The position numbers and the translations under genes are program-made. From Hymenobacter aranciens (GTDB lineage: Bacteria > Bacteroidota > Bacteroidia > Cytophagales > Hymenobacteraceae), in the NCBI RefSeq assembly GCF_030580865.1, contig NZ_JAUQSY010000002.1, positions 496,001-560,000 on the forward strand: a DNA stretch of 64,000 nt. The letters run 5' to 3'. Positions 1 to 7,592 of the stretch are shown piece by piece. Numbering within the stretch: the first letter of the stretch is position 1; each line of letters starts with the position of its first letter. The notes under the pieces were generated by a model, which had not been told where the DNA came from, did not search any database, and saw nothing but the letters and a program-made list of their open reading frames with translations.

Positions 1-505
1 TATCCCCGACACCTTCCGCAAGCTGGGTATTCAACTGGAGTTCCGCGGCGACGATATCTACATTCCGGCCCAGCCGCACTACGAAATCGCCACCTACCTC
101 GATGGCTCCATCCTCACGATTTCGGACCACACCTGGCCCGGCCTCACGCCCGACCTGCTGAGCATTGTGCTGGTAGTGGCCTGCCAGGCCAAGGGCACAG
201 TGCTCATCCACCAGAAGATGTTCGAAAGCCGCCTCTTCTTTGTCGATAAGCTCATCGACATGGGCGCCCAGATTATTCTTTGCGACCCGCACCGCGCTAC
301 TGTCATCGGGCTGGACCAGCGCAAGTCGCTGCACGGCATCACGATGACTTCGCCCGACATCCGCGCCGGCGTGGCGCTGCTCATCGCCGCTCTCTCGGCC
401 GAAGGCACCAGCAAAATCCTGAACGTGGAGCAGATTGACCGCGGCTACCAGAACATCGACCAGCGTTTGAACGCCATTGGGGCGGACATTCGGCGGGCGT
501 CATAA
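1..505 (+). CDS. murA: UDP-N-acetylglucosamine 1-carboxyvinyltransferase, C-terminal part
   Basis: This is the 3' end of murA, open from base 2, so about 167 C-terminal residues are present and the start lies outside the window. MurA transfers enolpyruvate from PEP to UDP-GlcNAc in the cytoplasm, the first committed step of peptidoglycan synthesis. The visible part holds the EPSP-synthase-fold signature around residues FESRLFFVDKLIDMGAQI, then CDPHRATVIG, the SPDIRAGVALLIAALSAEG segment and a C-terminal run ending IGADIRRAS. These match the usual MurA C-terminal lobe. A strong hairpin with a T tract follows directly, so the gene ends a transcript. No neighbour on its 5' side can be seen. Confidence 0.93.
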   Translation, partial: IPDTFRKLGIQLEFRGDDIYIPAQPHYEIATYLDGSILTISDHTWPGLTPDLLSIVLVVACQAKGTVLIHQKMFESRLFFVDKLIDMGAQIILCDPHRATVIGLDQRKSLHGITMTSPDIRAGVALLIAALSAEGTSKILNVEQIDRGYQNIDQRLNAIGADIRRAS

Positions 506-521
506 TCAGCACGACAAGCGT

Positions 522-562
522 AAAAAAACAGCCTGCCGGGTATCCGGCGGGCTGTTTTTTTT
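522..562 (+). terminator. Rho-independent terminator of murA
   Basis: The arms 529-539 and 544-554 pair as cagcc-t-gccgg with ccggc-g-ggctg. An A run lies upstream and eight T follow at 555-562. It sits 20 bases after the murA stop. Confidence 0.85.
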
Positions 563-649
563 ATGCCCGTGGGTTACCCAATGCCCGAACCGGCATAAAG
601 CCTCAGCTGCGCAGCTGTTTCTTTTCACTTCACTTCTTCCTGATTCGTG

Positions 650-1501
650 ATGAAAAAACTGCTTTATCCGGTCCTGCTCGGACTGGTGCTAACCGCCTGC
701 GAAGCCAAGCGCGAAACCGCTTCCGAAGTATCGGTCGCCGAGTCGGCAGCCCCCGCTCCTGCTTCGCCAACTTCGGAACCGGCCGCAGAGTTAGCCGCCC
801 CGGCAGCCGCCCCAACCCCTGTTTCCCAGCCCGATGCCCGCGCCGTTATCTACCACGGCGAGCTGAACATGGCCGTGGATGATTTTGAGCAGGCCTCGGC
901 GGGCATTCACCGCCTGCTGCAGCAGCACCGCGTGCTGCTCAGTACCGCCCACGAAACCCGCGCCGACGGCCAGCATCGGCAGGAGATGACGCTCAAGATT
1001 CCGCCGGCCGAGTTCGTGCCGTTCGTGGCGGCGCTCAGCCAGCTGGGGCACGTCGAAAATAAAGACCTCGCCTCGGCCGATGTCACGGCCGACGTGCTGG
1101 AGGCCGCCACCACCGCCAGCACCAAGCAGGCCGCCGCCACTGCGGCCCAGACCCAGCTGGCCCGCGCCACCACCCCGGCCGACATCAGCCGCCTCGAAGA
1201 ACAAACCCGCCAGTTGCGGCAGGAACAGGAAACCGCCCAGGCCCGCCTGCGGCAGCTGGGGGCCGAAAGCACCTGGGCCACCCTCACGCTGCGCTACTTC
1301 CAGGTGCTGCCCACGCCCACGCCAGCCTCGCCCATGCCCGATTTTCTGCCCCGTTTCCTTACTTCGTTCTACTGGGGTTGGTCGCTGGTACTGGGTTTGT
1401 TGGTAGTGCTGGCCAATGTGTGGCCGCTGCTGGTGCTCGGTGCCGCCGGCTGGTGGGGCTGGCGCCGCTGGAAGCAGCAAGCCCCGACGCCGCTCGACTA
1501 A
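650..1501 (+). CDS. DUF4349 domain lipoprotein (first copy)
   Basis: A 283-residue predicted lipoprotein. The N-terminus MKKLLYPVLLGLVLTAC is a signal peptide with a lipobox ending at Cys17. A low-complexity Ala/Pro/Glu linker follows to about residue 65. The DUF4349 region (about 66-225) starts with RAVIYHGELNMAVDDF and includes the LGHVENKDLASADVTADV block and a charged helical stretch of coiled-coil character rich in Glu, Gln and Arg. One strong transmembrane segment lies near the C-terminus (about 240-265), followed by a WRRWK cytoplasmic tail. The family has no established biochemical role. A GTG one codon upstream is also in frame, but I chose the ATG because it starts the canonical MKK signal peptide. 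It is paralogous to the next gene. Confidence 0.85.
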   Translation: MKKLLYPVLLGLVLTACEAKRETASEVSVAESAAPAPASPTSEPAAELAAPAAAPTPVSQPDARAVIYHGELNMAVDDFEQASAGIHRLLQQHRVLLSTAHETRADGQHRQEMTLKIPPAEFVPFVAALSQLGHVENKDLASADVTADVLEAATTASTKQAAATAAQTQLARATTPADISRLEEQTRQLRQEQETAQARLRQLGAESTWATLTLRYFQVLPTPTPASPMPDFLPRFLTSFYWGWSLVLGLLVVLANVWPLLVLGAAGWWGWRRWKQQAPTPLD

Positions 1502-1628
1502 TATCGGCCCGTATGCGGACCGACTAGCCTTTCCGCGCTGACAGCTATCCTGCCGCGTCATATTAGCTACCCGCCTTAGTTCGTTAGCTTGGTTATTCAT
1601 TCTCATTATTCACTCTCACCCAGATAGT

Positions 1629-2501
1629 ATGAAGCGCTTCCCCTATGTGGCCTTGGCCCTGATGCTGCTTAGCTGCGGCTCCAAACACGACGCTGCCACC
1701 AGTGATAGTCAGGTAGCAGAGATAATGACCGAGGCGGCCCCCGTAGCCTCAGTTGACGATGTTGCACAGGAAAACTCCACTTCGCCTGTCAGCAGCTCCG
1801 ACGGGCCGGGTAGCGCTACTCCCGTAGTCGCTACGGCCCCGCGCCTGCTTATCTATCACGCCGACCTGCGCCTGAAAGTCGAAAGCCTGGCCCAGACCGC
1901 GCCCCGCCTCGACAGCCTAGTGCGCCGTAGCGGCGGCTACCTCAGCGCCTCCACCGAAACCCGCGAAAATGGCGAGTGGCGCCAGGAAATGACCATTCGG
2001 GTGCAGCCGGGCCGGTTTTCGGGGCTGCTGGGGGCCATCGGCGCGCTGGGCACCGTCGAAAACAAGAAAATCACCACCGACGACGTCACCGCCGAGCACG
2101 CCGACGTGGCTGCCCGCCTGCGTACCAAGCGCGCCGTCGAGCAGCGCTACGTGGCCCTGCTCGCTCAGGCCAAAAAAATCAAGGACGTGCTTGATATCGA
2201 AGAGAAAATCGGCCAGGTGCGCGAGGAAATCGAAAGCACCGAAAGCCGCCTCAAAACCCTCAACGACGAGGTGGCCTACTCTACCATTACGCTCACCTGC
2301 TACCAGGTACTGGCGCAATCCACACCCGACGCGCCGGTGGTATCCTTCGGCAGCCGCCTGCTGGAGTCGGTGTACGACGGCTGGAGTATGCTTACTTCGC
2401 TCGTCATTGGTGCAGTGGCCATCTGGCCCCTGCTGCTACTGGGCGCGGCGGGCTGGTGGGCTGTCCGCCGCTGGCGGCGCAACCGGCAACTGAACAAATA
2501 A
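1629..2501 (+). CDS. DUF4349 domain lipoprotein (second copy)
   Basis: A 290-residue paralogue of the preceding gene in the same orientation, 127 bases downstream. The signal peptide has a lipobox ending LLSC. A Ser/Ala/Glu-rich spacer leads into DUF4349 at about residue 75 (RLLIYHADLRLKVESL), with the conserved LGTVENKKITTDDVTAEH block. A long helical segment (KKIKDVLDIEEKIGQVREE) of coiled-coil type follows, then the YSTITLTCYQV strand, a C-terminal transmembrane helix and a basic WAVRRWRRN tail. This copy fits the family pattern better than its neighbour, whose helical part is Ala/Thr rich. The function is unknown. A shared bidirectional terminator follows. Confidence 0.87.
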   Translation: MKRFPYVALALMLLSCGSKHDAATSDSQVAEIMTEAAPVASVDDVAQENSTSPVSSSDGPGSATPVVATAPRLLIYHADLRLKVESLAQTAPRLDSLVRRSGGYLSASTETRENGEWRQEMTIRVQPGRFSGLLGAIGALGTVENKKITTDDVTAEHADVAARLRTKRAVEQRYVALLAQAKKIKDVLDIEEKIGQVREEIESTESRLKTLNDEVAYSTITLTCYQVLAQSTPDAPVVSFGSRLLESVYDGWSMLTSLVIGAVAIWPLLLLGAAGWWAVRRWRRNRQLNK

Positions 2502-2512
2502 TAAAACAAAAA

Positions 2513-2545
2513 GCGGCGCTGGAAATTCCAGCGCCGCCTTCGTTT
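2513..2545. terminator. Bidirectional terminator between convergent genes
   Basis: The arms gcggcgctgg (2513-2522) and ccagcgccgc (2528-2537) pair perfectly around a 5-base loop. A-rich sequence precedes and T-rich sequence follows. It serves the DUF4349 gene on plus and the holin-like gene on minus. Confidence 0.8.
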
Positions 2546-2560
2546 TGTCACTCGTCGGGT

Positions 2561-2911
2561 TTAATCCTTGTCGTCGCCCGTCACAAGGTCCACCAGCATG
2601 TTCACCACGGCCAGCCCCAGGCTGAAGAGCAGCATGTTGAAGAAGCCGTCGATATTGAAGCTGTCCATCAGCAAGTCCGCCAGCTTGACGATGATGACGT
2701 TGATGACCAGCAGAAACAGTCCCAGCGTCAATATGGTGATGGGGAGGCCAAACAATTTCAGTATCGGCTTCACGGTGGCATTCAGAATGCCCAGCACGAT
2801 AACCAGAATAGCCGCCCCGCCATAGCCGGAAATCTCGGCCGTGGGGACGATTTTGCTGAGGCCGTACACCAGCACGGCCGTGAGCAGGAATTTGATGATG
2901 AAACTGACCAT
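2561..2911 (-). CDS. Phage holin family 4 / YvlD-type small membrane protein
   Basis: A 116-residue inner-membrane protein made almost entirely of four hydrophobic segments (about 2-22, 29-47, 52-76 and 87-108) with a short acidic tail ending GDDKD. The segment LNATVKPILKLFGLPITIL is typical of the YvlD / 'mycobacterial 4 TMS phage holin' family (PF04020). Despite the name, members of that family are mostly chromosomal proteins of unknown role, and nothing here indicates a phage. A TTG three codons upstream is possible, but the ATG at 2911 gives a clean membrane start. It follows the arginase gene by 18 bases on the same strand, so the two are probably co-transcribed. Confidence 0.8.
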   Translation of the reverse strand: MVSFIIKFLLTAVLVYGLSKIVPTAEISGYGGAAILVIVLGILNATVKPILKLFGLPITILTLGLFLLVINVIIVKLADLLMDSFNIDGFFNMLLFSLGLAVVNMLVDLVTGDDKD

Positions 2912-2929
2912 AATAAGCAAAAATTGGGG

Positions 2930-4033
2930 TTACTCGGCAGCCACGCCCTTTCCGGCCAGCCGTCCTTGCGATACGGCCATCCAGTTGCAAAGTTGGTAGA
3001 GCAGGCGGGCGCCCACAATGCCGTTCCACTCGGTGTCGCCGGGCGCCACTTCGTTCAGGTCGCAGCCGATAATCTGGATGCCGGCGCGGGCAATGGAGCG
3101 AATGAGGTAAGTCGCTTCCTCGAACTCCAGGCCGCCGGGCACGGGCGTGCCAGTGCCGGGGCACAGTTTGGGGTCGAGCCCGTCGATGTCGAAGCTGATG
3201 TACACCTTGGGCGGCAGCTGGGCAATGATTTTGCCGCAGACCTTTTTCCATGATTTCTTGGCGAACTTTTCGTCGCTCAAAAAGCGCTGGTGGAACATGG
3301 CAATGCGGCCGTTGGAAGTCGCAATTACTTCGGCCTCCTGCTCGCTCATGTCGCGGATGCCCACCTGTACCAGCTTCTTCACCTGCGGCAGCTGCAGGGC
3401 GTTGGTCATGATGCTGGCGTGCGAATACTGGAAGCCTTCGTAAGCCGGGCGCAAGTCACAGTGCGCATCAATCTGCAGAATAGCAAACTCTTCGTGCCGC
3501 TCAGCTAAAGCCTGGATATAACCCAGCGGCGTGCTATGGTCGCCGCCCAGCACGGCCACCGCCTTGCCCGCGTCGAGCAGCGCCCCGGTTTTATCCTTGA
3601 GCCATTTGACGAGCTTATTGCCCTCCACCGTCACTTGGGCGGGCACGTTGGCGTGGGTGGCGCGGCCTTCCTCGGGCTCGCCCTCCTCCAGCCACTTGAT
3701 GTAGTCGGCAGCTTTGGGGCGCCACTTTTGGCTGGCGGCAGCAATGGCTTCGTCCTCTTCTTCCATCGCCAGGCCCAGCTTCCAGGCGTCGGGCAGGTCG
3801 GGGTCGTAGAGGTCCACCTGCAGCGAGGCTTCGTGGATGGCGGCGGGCCCTTGGGCGGTACCGGCGCGGTAGCTTACGGTCACTTCCCAGGGCACGGGCA
3901 CCACCACTACTTCGGCCTCCTCGGGCGTAAAAGGCAGGCCGAACAAATTGCCGGCGGCATCGCCGGGGGCATTGGGGTCGAAGGAGGCTATTTTCTTAGC
4001 GCGGGCTTCCGCTGCTGCTGATTTGGTAGGCAT
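2930..4033 (-). CDS. Arginase/agmatinase/formimidoylglutamase family hydrolase
   Basis: A 367-residue ureohydrolase-fold enzyme of the cytoplasm. It carries the three dinuclear-manganese signatures: GGDHS (middle), DAHCDLR about 30 residues later, and SFDIDGLDP near the C-terminus. The family hydrolyses guanidino groups of arginine, agmatine, formimidoylglutamate or guanidino acids. The motifs do not fix the substrate, and the length is 50-60 residues above typical agmatinases because of an insertion rich in Glu and Lys around residues 90-150. The start at MPTKSAAAEARAKK is the only good ATG upstream of the conserved core. It lies 18 bases upstream of the holin-like gene. Agmatinase is the commonest assignment in this phylum, but I leave the symbol blank. 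Confidence 0.85.
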   Translation of the reverse strand: MPTKSAAAEARAKKIASFDPNAPGDAAGNLFGLPFTPEEAEVVVVPVPWEVTVSYRAGTAQGPAAIHEASLQVDLYDPDLPDAWKLGLAMEEEDEAIAAASQKWRPKAADYIKWLEEGEPEEGRATHANVPAQVTVEGNKLVKWLKDKTGALLDAGKAVAVLGGDHSTPLGYIQALAERHEEFAILQIDAHCDLRPAYEGFQYSHASIMTNALQLPQVKKLVQVGIRDMSEQEAEVIATSNGRIAMFHQRFLSDEKFAKKSWKKVCGKIIAQLPPKVYISFDIDGLDPKLCPGTGTPVPGGLEFEEATYLIRSIARAGIQIIGCDLNEVAPGDTEWNGIVGARLLYQLCNWMAVSQGRLAGKGVAAE

Positions 4034-4083
4034 GTGTTTGACAAGTAGTCGGTAATAGGTATTCAGTAGTCAGAAAACGAAAA

Positions 4084-4112
4084 ACGCGGCCCTGCTACGC
4101 GCAAGGCCGCGT
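4084..4112 (-). terminator. Terminator of the chemotaxis operon
   Basis: The arms acgcggcc (4084-4091) and ggccgcgt (4105-4112) pair. Read on the minus strand, a T-rich run follows. It lies 27 bases after the cheC stop. Confidence 0.7.
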
Positions 4113-4138
4113 CTTAGACGGCGCTCCGAAACCCAGGG

Positions 4139-4768
4139 TTAGGCCATTTTGGCCCCCAGGAAGTCGTAGCTCCGGATAATATCGAGGATTTTAACGAACG
4201 TGGCCCGGTCGAAGAACAGCATCAGCGGTAGCTCCACAGAGTTGTCTTTGTCGGAAAACTGGGTGATAACCGAGAAAATCAGCGGCTGCATCTGCTGCTC
4301 GGGCAGCAGGCCCTGAATGGTTTTCATAAGGTTATCGCCGGGAGCAGTAGGAGGCGCACCGTAGATGTTGGCCTTCAGAATATTGGCCAGCTGCGTTACT
4401 AATGCGCCGGTGATGATATTACTGATTTCCAGCAGCAGCGACTCCTGTAGCTCGTTCAGGTCAATCGACTCGCCGGAGGCCAGCCGCAGACACACCCGCG
4501 ACAAGCGCTGCACATGCTGCCCCGAGAAGAACATCAGCGTAGTGCCATTGAAATCACCCCGGATATCGGACTGAATAACAACGTGATTCTGCTGGTAATC
4601 CTGCACTCTGCGCAGGATGTCGTCGCTCATCAGCAGGTCGATATTGGGCACTTCGAGCAACACCCGCTCCTGCGCAATGATGGCGAAGGAGTCGGCCGCG
4701 CGGGCCAGCCCAATGTTCAGGATTTCGCGAATAATGTCGCGTTCTAAGTCGGTCATCGATAAATCCAT
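4139..4768 (-). CDS. cheC: CheC-type chemotaxis phosphatase
   Basis: A 209-residue soluble protein with two copies of the CheC/CheX phosphatase signature. Site 1 has Glu15 and Asn18 with Pro41 after the usual 22-residue gap (EILNIGLARAADS...). Site 2 is LLEISNIITGALVTQLAN followed by the matching proline. CheC removes phosphate from CheY-P and so resets the pathway. Both sites keep the catalytic Glu and Asn, so I expect an active enzyme rather than an adaptor. The gene is last in the minus-strand operon and ends at a terminator. CheC usually partners CheD, but no cheD is visible. The start at MDLSMTDLERD is assumed; Met5 is an alternative. Confidence 0.88.
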   Translation of the reverse strand: MDLSMTDLERDIIREILNIGLARAADSFAIIAQERVLLEVPNIDLLMSDDILRRVQDYQQNHVVIQSDIRGDFNGTTLMFFSGQHVQRLSRVCLRLASGESIDLNELQESLLLEISNIITGALVTQLANILKANIYGAPPTAPGDNLMKTIQGLLPEQQMQPLIFSVITQFSDKDNSVELPLMLFFDRATFVKILDIIRSYDFLGAKMA

Positions 4769-4822
4769 AACGGCAAAGATAGGGGGAAGTAGCGGCGTAG
4801 CAGCAGGGTTGAAGACGAAAGG

Positions 4823-6460
4823 TTAGGGCCGCTTGCTGAGAAACAGACGGGTAAGCGCAGGAACGTCGAGCACCAGGCACACCTGCCCGCTACCCAATAG
4901 GGTTACTCCTCCAAAAAGGTCAATCGTGTCGAGGGGCTTACTCAACGGTTTGATGACGATATTCTGCTGACGCAGAAATCTATCCACCAGCAAGCCCAGC
5001 CGGCGGTTGTTATAGTTGACAATCAGCACCTGCTGAGAGCCCTGCAGTTCAGTTTTATTGGCCAAGGGGAATAGCTCGTCGCCCTCGTCGTGCAGCAGCA
5101 TCCGCAGCGGCACCACGGGCACGGCCTGCCCTTGCGCGTGCATCACCAGCACGCCACCCACCACCGAAAACTCTTCGGGGGGTAGCGCCAGCACGGTGTC
5201 GGTATGCAGCAGCGGCACGGCGTAGGGCCGCTCATCCACTTCCACCAGCAAAGCGCCTTTCACGGCAATGGATGTGGGCAGCACCAGCGTAAACGTAGTT
5301 CCCTCGCCCATCTTCGAATCGACGCGCAACTGCCCGCCCAGCGAGTCCAGCGCCAGTTTCACCACATCGAGGCCCACGCCGCGGCCCGAAATATCCGTCA
5401 CCTGTTGCGCCATCGAAAAGCCGGGCTCAAACAGGAAGGCCCACACGGCCTGCTCATCAAGGTTGGCGGCGGCTTCGGCCGTGGTCAGCCCGCGCTCGAT
5501 GGCCTTGCGGCGCACGGCTTCGGTGTTGATGCCCCGGCCGTCGTCGTGGATTTGGATGAGCACGTCGTCGCGCTCGGTCAGGGCCGATAATTCGAGGTGA
5601 CCGGTGGCTGGTTTGCCAGCCTTCACCCGCTCCTCCGGCGTTTCAATGCCGTGGCCAACGGCGTTGCGCACCAAGTGCAGCAAGGCGTCGGTAATGATTT
5701 GCAGGATGTTGCGGTCAATCTGGACATCCTGCCCGCTCAGTGTTAGCTCAACTTCCTTGTTTTCAGCCGTAGCCACGTCGCGCACCACCCGGGGGAATTT
5801 ATTCAGCAGTACGCCCACTCCTACCAGCCGGGCATCCATCACGCTGTACTGCAAATCATCGGAGATGCGGAACAGGTGCTGGGCGGTGGCCTGTAGCGCC
5901 GGATTACCAATTTCCTGGGCCAGGGTCAGAATCCGGTCGCGGTCAATCACCAGCTCGCCTACCAGATTCAGCAGGTTATCAAGCTTTTTAACCTGGATAT
6001 ACACCAGGTCTGACAGTTCCAGCTTGCGGCTGGATTCCTCCTCGTTTTCAGCTTCCTCGCCTTCCAGAATAGGTGCCTCGCCCCGCACCAGGCGGTCGAG
6101 GTTTTCCAGCAGGGCCTGCGCATCGGGCAGCGGCTGATTGGCACCTACGGCCCGAATCATGCTCCCCAGCGCATCGACGCCCTGGAAAATTACCCGTACC
6201 AGTGGCCCGGCAAACTCCCGCTCGTTGCTGCGTACCAGCCCGAACAAGGTTTCGAGGTGGTGAGCCACCTCGCCCAAGTCCATGAAACCCATGGCGCGGG
6301 CGTTGGCCTTGAGGTTGTGCATGAGCCGGAATAGCTCGTTGAGGGCCGGGGCGTCGTTGGGGTTACGCTCCAGCTCGCTCAGGTGGCGGCTCATGGAGTC
6401 GTAATACTCCAGTGCCTCCGCCATAAACAGCTCCCGGTACTCCTGCTCGCGTGTTTTCAT
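4823..6460 (-). CDS. cheA: Chemotaxis histidine kinase CheA
   Basis: A 545-residue cytoplasmic kinase. The domains run Hpt (about 1-110, phospho-accepting His48 in RLMHNLKANARAMGF), dimerisation helices (LVYIQVKKLDNLLNLVGELV, about 150-215), GHKL ATPase (HLVRNAVGHGIETPEER, then DDGRGI and GRGVGLDVVK) and a C-terminal CheW-like regulatory domain (about 400-540). The acidic linker EGEEAENEEES marks the place of the P2 CheY-docking domain, which is absent; this also explains why the protein is shorter than E. coli CheA. It phosphorylates CheY in response to the receptor coupled by CheW. It sits between cheY and cheC. Confidence 0.92.
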   Translation of the reverse strand: MKTREQEYRELFMAEALEYYDSMSRHLSELERNPNDAPALNELFRLMHNLKANARAMGFMDLGEVAHHLETLFGLVRSNEREFAGPLVRVIFQGVDALGSMIRAVGANQPLPDAQALLENLDRLVRGEAPILEGEEAENEEESSRKLELSDLVYIQVKKLDNLLNLVGELVIDRDRILTLAQEIGNPALQATAQHLFRISDDLQYSVMDARLVGVGVLLNKFPRVVRDVATAENKEVELTLSGQDVQIDRNILQIITDALLHLVRNAVGHGIETPEERVKAGKPATGHLELSALTERDDVLIQIHDDGRGINTEAVRRKAIERGLTTAEAAANLDEQAVWAFLFEPGFSMAQQVTDISGRGVGLDVVKLALDSLGGQLRVDSKMGEGTTFTLVLPTSIAVKGALLVEVDERPYAVPLLHTDTVLALPPEEFSVVGGVLVMHAQGQAVPVVPLRMLLHDEGDELFPLANKTELQGSQQVLIVNYNNRRLGLLVDRFLRQQNIVIKPLSKPLDTIDLFGGVTLLGSGQVCLVLDVPALTRLFLSKRP

Positions 6461-6568
6461 CGACCCGACTGCACTAGTTCGTCCTCTTTCACCGCAGCTA
6501 CCTCACGCCACGGCCAGGCCTCCGGGCGGAGGCTGACGCGGGCCGATATGGAGTAGCGGAGTGACACC

Positions 6569-6955
6569 TTAGGCGGCAGTTTCGGTGGAGTTATCCTGCA
6601 GGGCAGCGCCCACAATCTCCAGCACTTTCTCTTCCGAGAACGGCTTCACGATGTAAGCCAGCGCGCCGCTTTCAATGGCTTCGTTTACGATAACCTCCTG
6701 GCCAACTGCGCTGCACATTACCACTTTGGCATTGGGCTGGGTTTGACGGATGCTCTTGAGCACGTCCAGCCCGGTGTTGTCGGGCAGAATGACGTCGAGC
6801 GTAATCAGGTCGGGGGTGGTGGCGTTGGCCATTTCCACGGCCTGGGCGCCATTGGCGGCTTCGCCCACTACCTCGTAGCCAGCGTCGGTGAGCATGTTTT
6901 TGAGCATCGTCCGCATGTAAAAGGAGTCGTCGACGATGAGAATGCGCTTATTCAT
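6569..6955 (-). CDS. cheY: CheY-type single-domain response regulator
   Basis: A 128-residue receiver domain with no output domain. The acidic pocket is Asp9/Asp10, the phospho-acceptor is Asp54 in ITLDVILPDNTG, the switch position is Ser82 and the conserved lysine is Lys104 in IVKPF. It would be phosphorylated by the adjacent CheA and dephosphorylated by CheC. No flagellar genes are present here, so the target is unknown; gliding, twitching or exopolysaccharide control are options in this phylum. It lies 75 bases after cheW. A 108-base gap to cheA holds no clear terminator. Confidence 0.9.
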   Translation of the reverse strand: MNKRILIVDDSFYMRTMLKNMLTDAGYEVVGEAANGAQAVEMANATTPDLITLDVILPDNTGLDVLKSIRQTQPNAKVVMCSAVGQEVIVNEAIESGALAYIVKPFSEEKVLEIVGAALQDNSTETAA

Positions 6956-7030
6956 TAGAAGAAAAACGTGAAATTTTTAGAAAAAACAACGCCGATTGTG
7001 CGTGCCTGAGCTTGTACGGCATTGCCACCT

Positions 7031-7552
7031 TTAAGATGCCGGTTTGCCGGGTAAACGCATTACTTCACTTGGCGAGAGCAACTTGCGCATATCCAATACA
7101 ATAATGACGCCGTCGGGCAGCTTGGCAATGCCCTCGAGGTACTTCTCGTGGGAGTTGGCATCCTGCACAAACTCGGGCGTCGGCTCAATCTGACTCAGGG
7201 GCAGCGTGAGGGGCCGGGGCACCTCGCGCACCACCAGGCCCAGCGTGTAGTCGGCAGCCTCTACAGCAATGGTATAGCTGTGCTCAGGCAGGGGCCGGCC
7301 CGCCTTGCGCAGCCGAAACCGCTCCTCTAAATCGAGGATGGCGATGATGTCGCCGCGCAGGTTAGCGATGCCTTTGATGAAGGGCGGCGTCTTGGGCATG
7401 CGGGCCACTTCCGGGGTCACGGTTACCTCCTTCACCTGCTCGATGCGAATGCCGTAATCCTCGTCGCCGAGACGGAACACAATGAGCTGCACCAGCGCTA
7501 CTGGCGTGGCGCGCTCATTGCGGGAAGAAGTAATTGCTCCAGATTCAGGCAT
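7031..7552 (-). CDS. cheW: Chemotaxis coupling protein CheW
   Basis: A 173-residue CheW-domain protein. The domain starts at about residue 22 (VQLIVFRLGDEDYGIRIEQVKEV) and includes PPFIKGIANLRGDIIAILDLEERF, the standard receptor/CheA docking signature. A divergent C-terminal stretch ends LLSPSEVMRLPGKPAS. It bridges the poly-HAMP receptor just upstream (41 bases) to CheA. The 20-residue N-terminal extension is Ser/Ala rich and probably disordered. Confidence 0.92.
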   Translation of the reverse strand: MPESGAITSSRNERATPVALVQLIVFRLGDEDYGIRIEQVKEVTVTPEVARMPKTPPFIKGIANLRGDIIAILDLEERFRLRKAGRPLPEHSYTIAVEAADYTLGLVVREVPRPLTLPLSQIEPTPEFVQDANSHEKYLEGIAKLPDGVIIVLDMRKLLSPSEVMRLPGKPAS

Positions 7553-7592
7553 ACTATAAGAATTGATAAGTCAAGCAGTTGAAACAGCTTAC

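Noticed and set aside
2561..2911. Phage lysis holin
   Set aside because: The family name contains 'holin', but no phage genes are near and the relatives are chromosomal proteins of unknown role.
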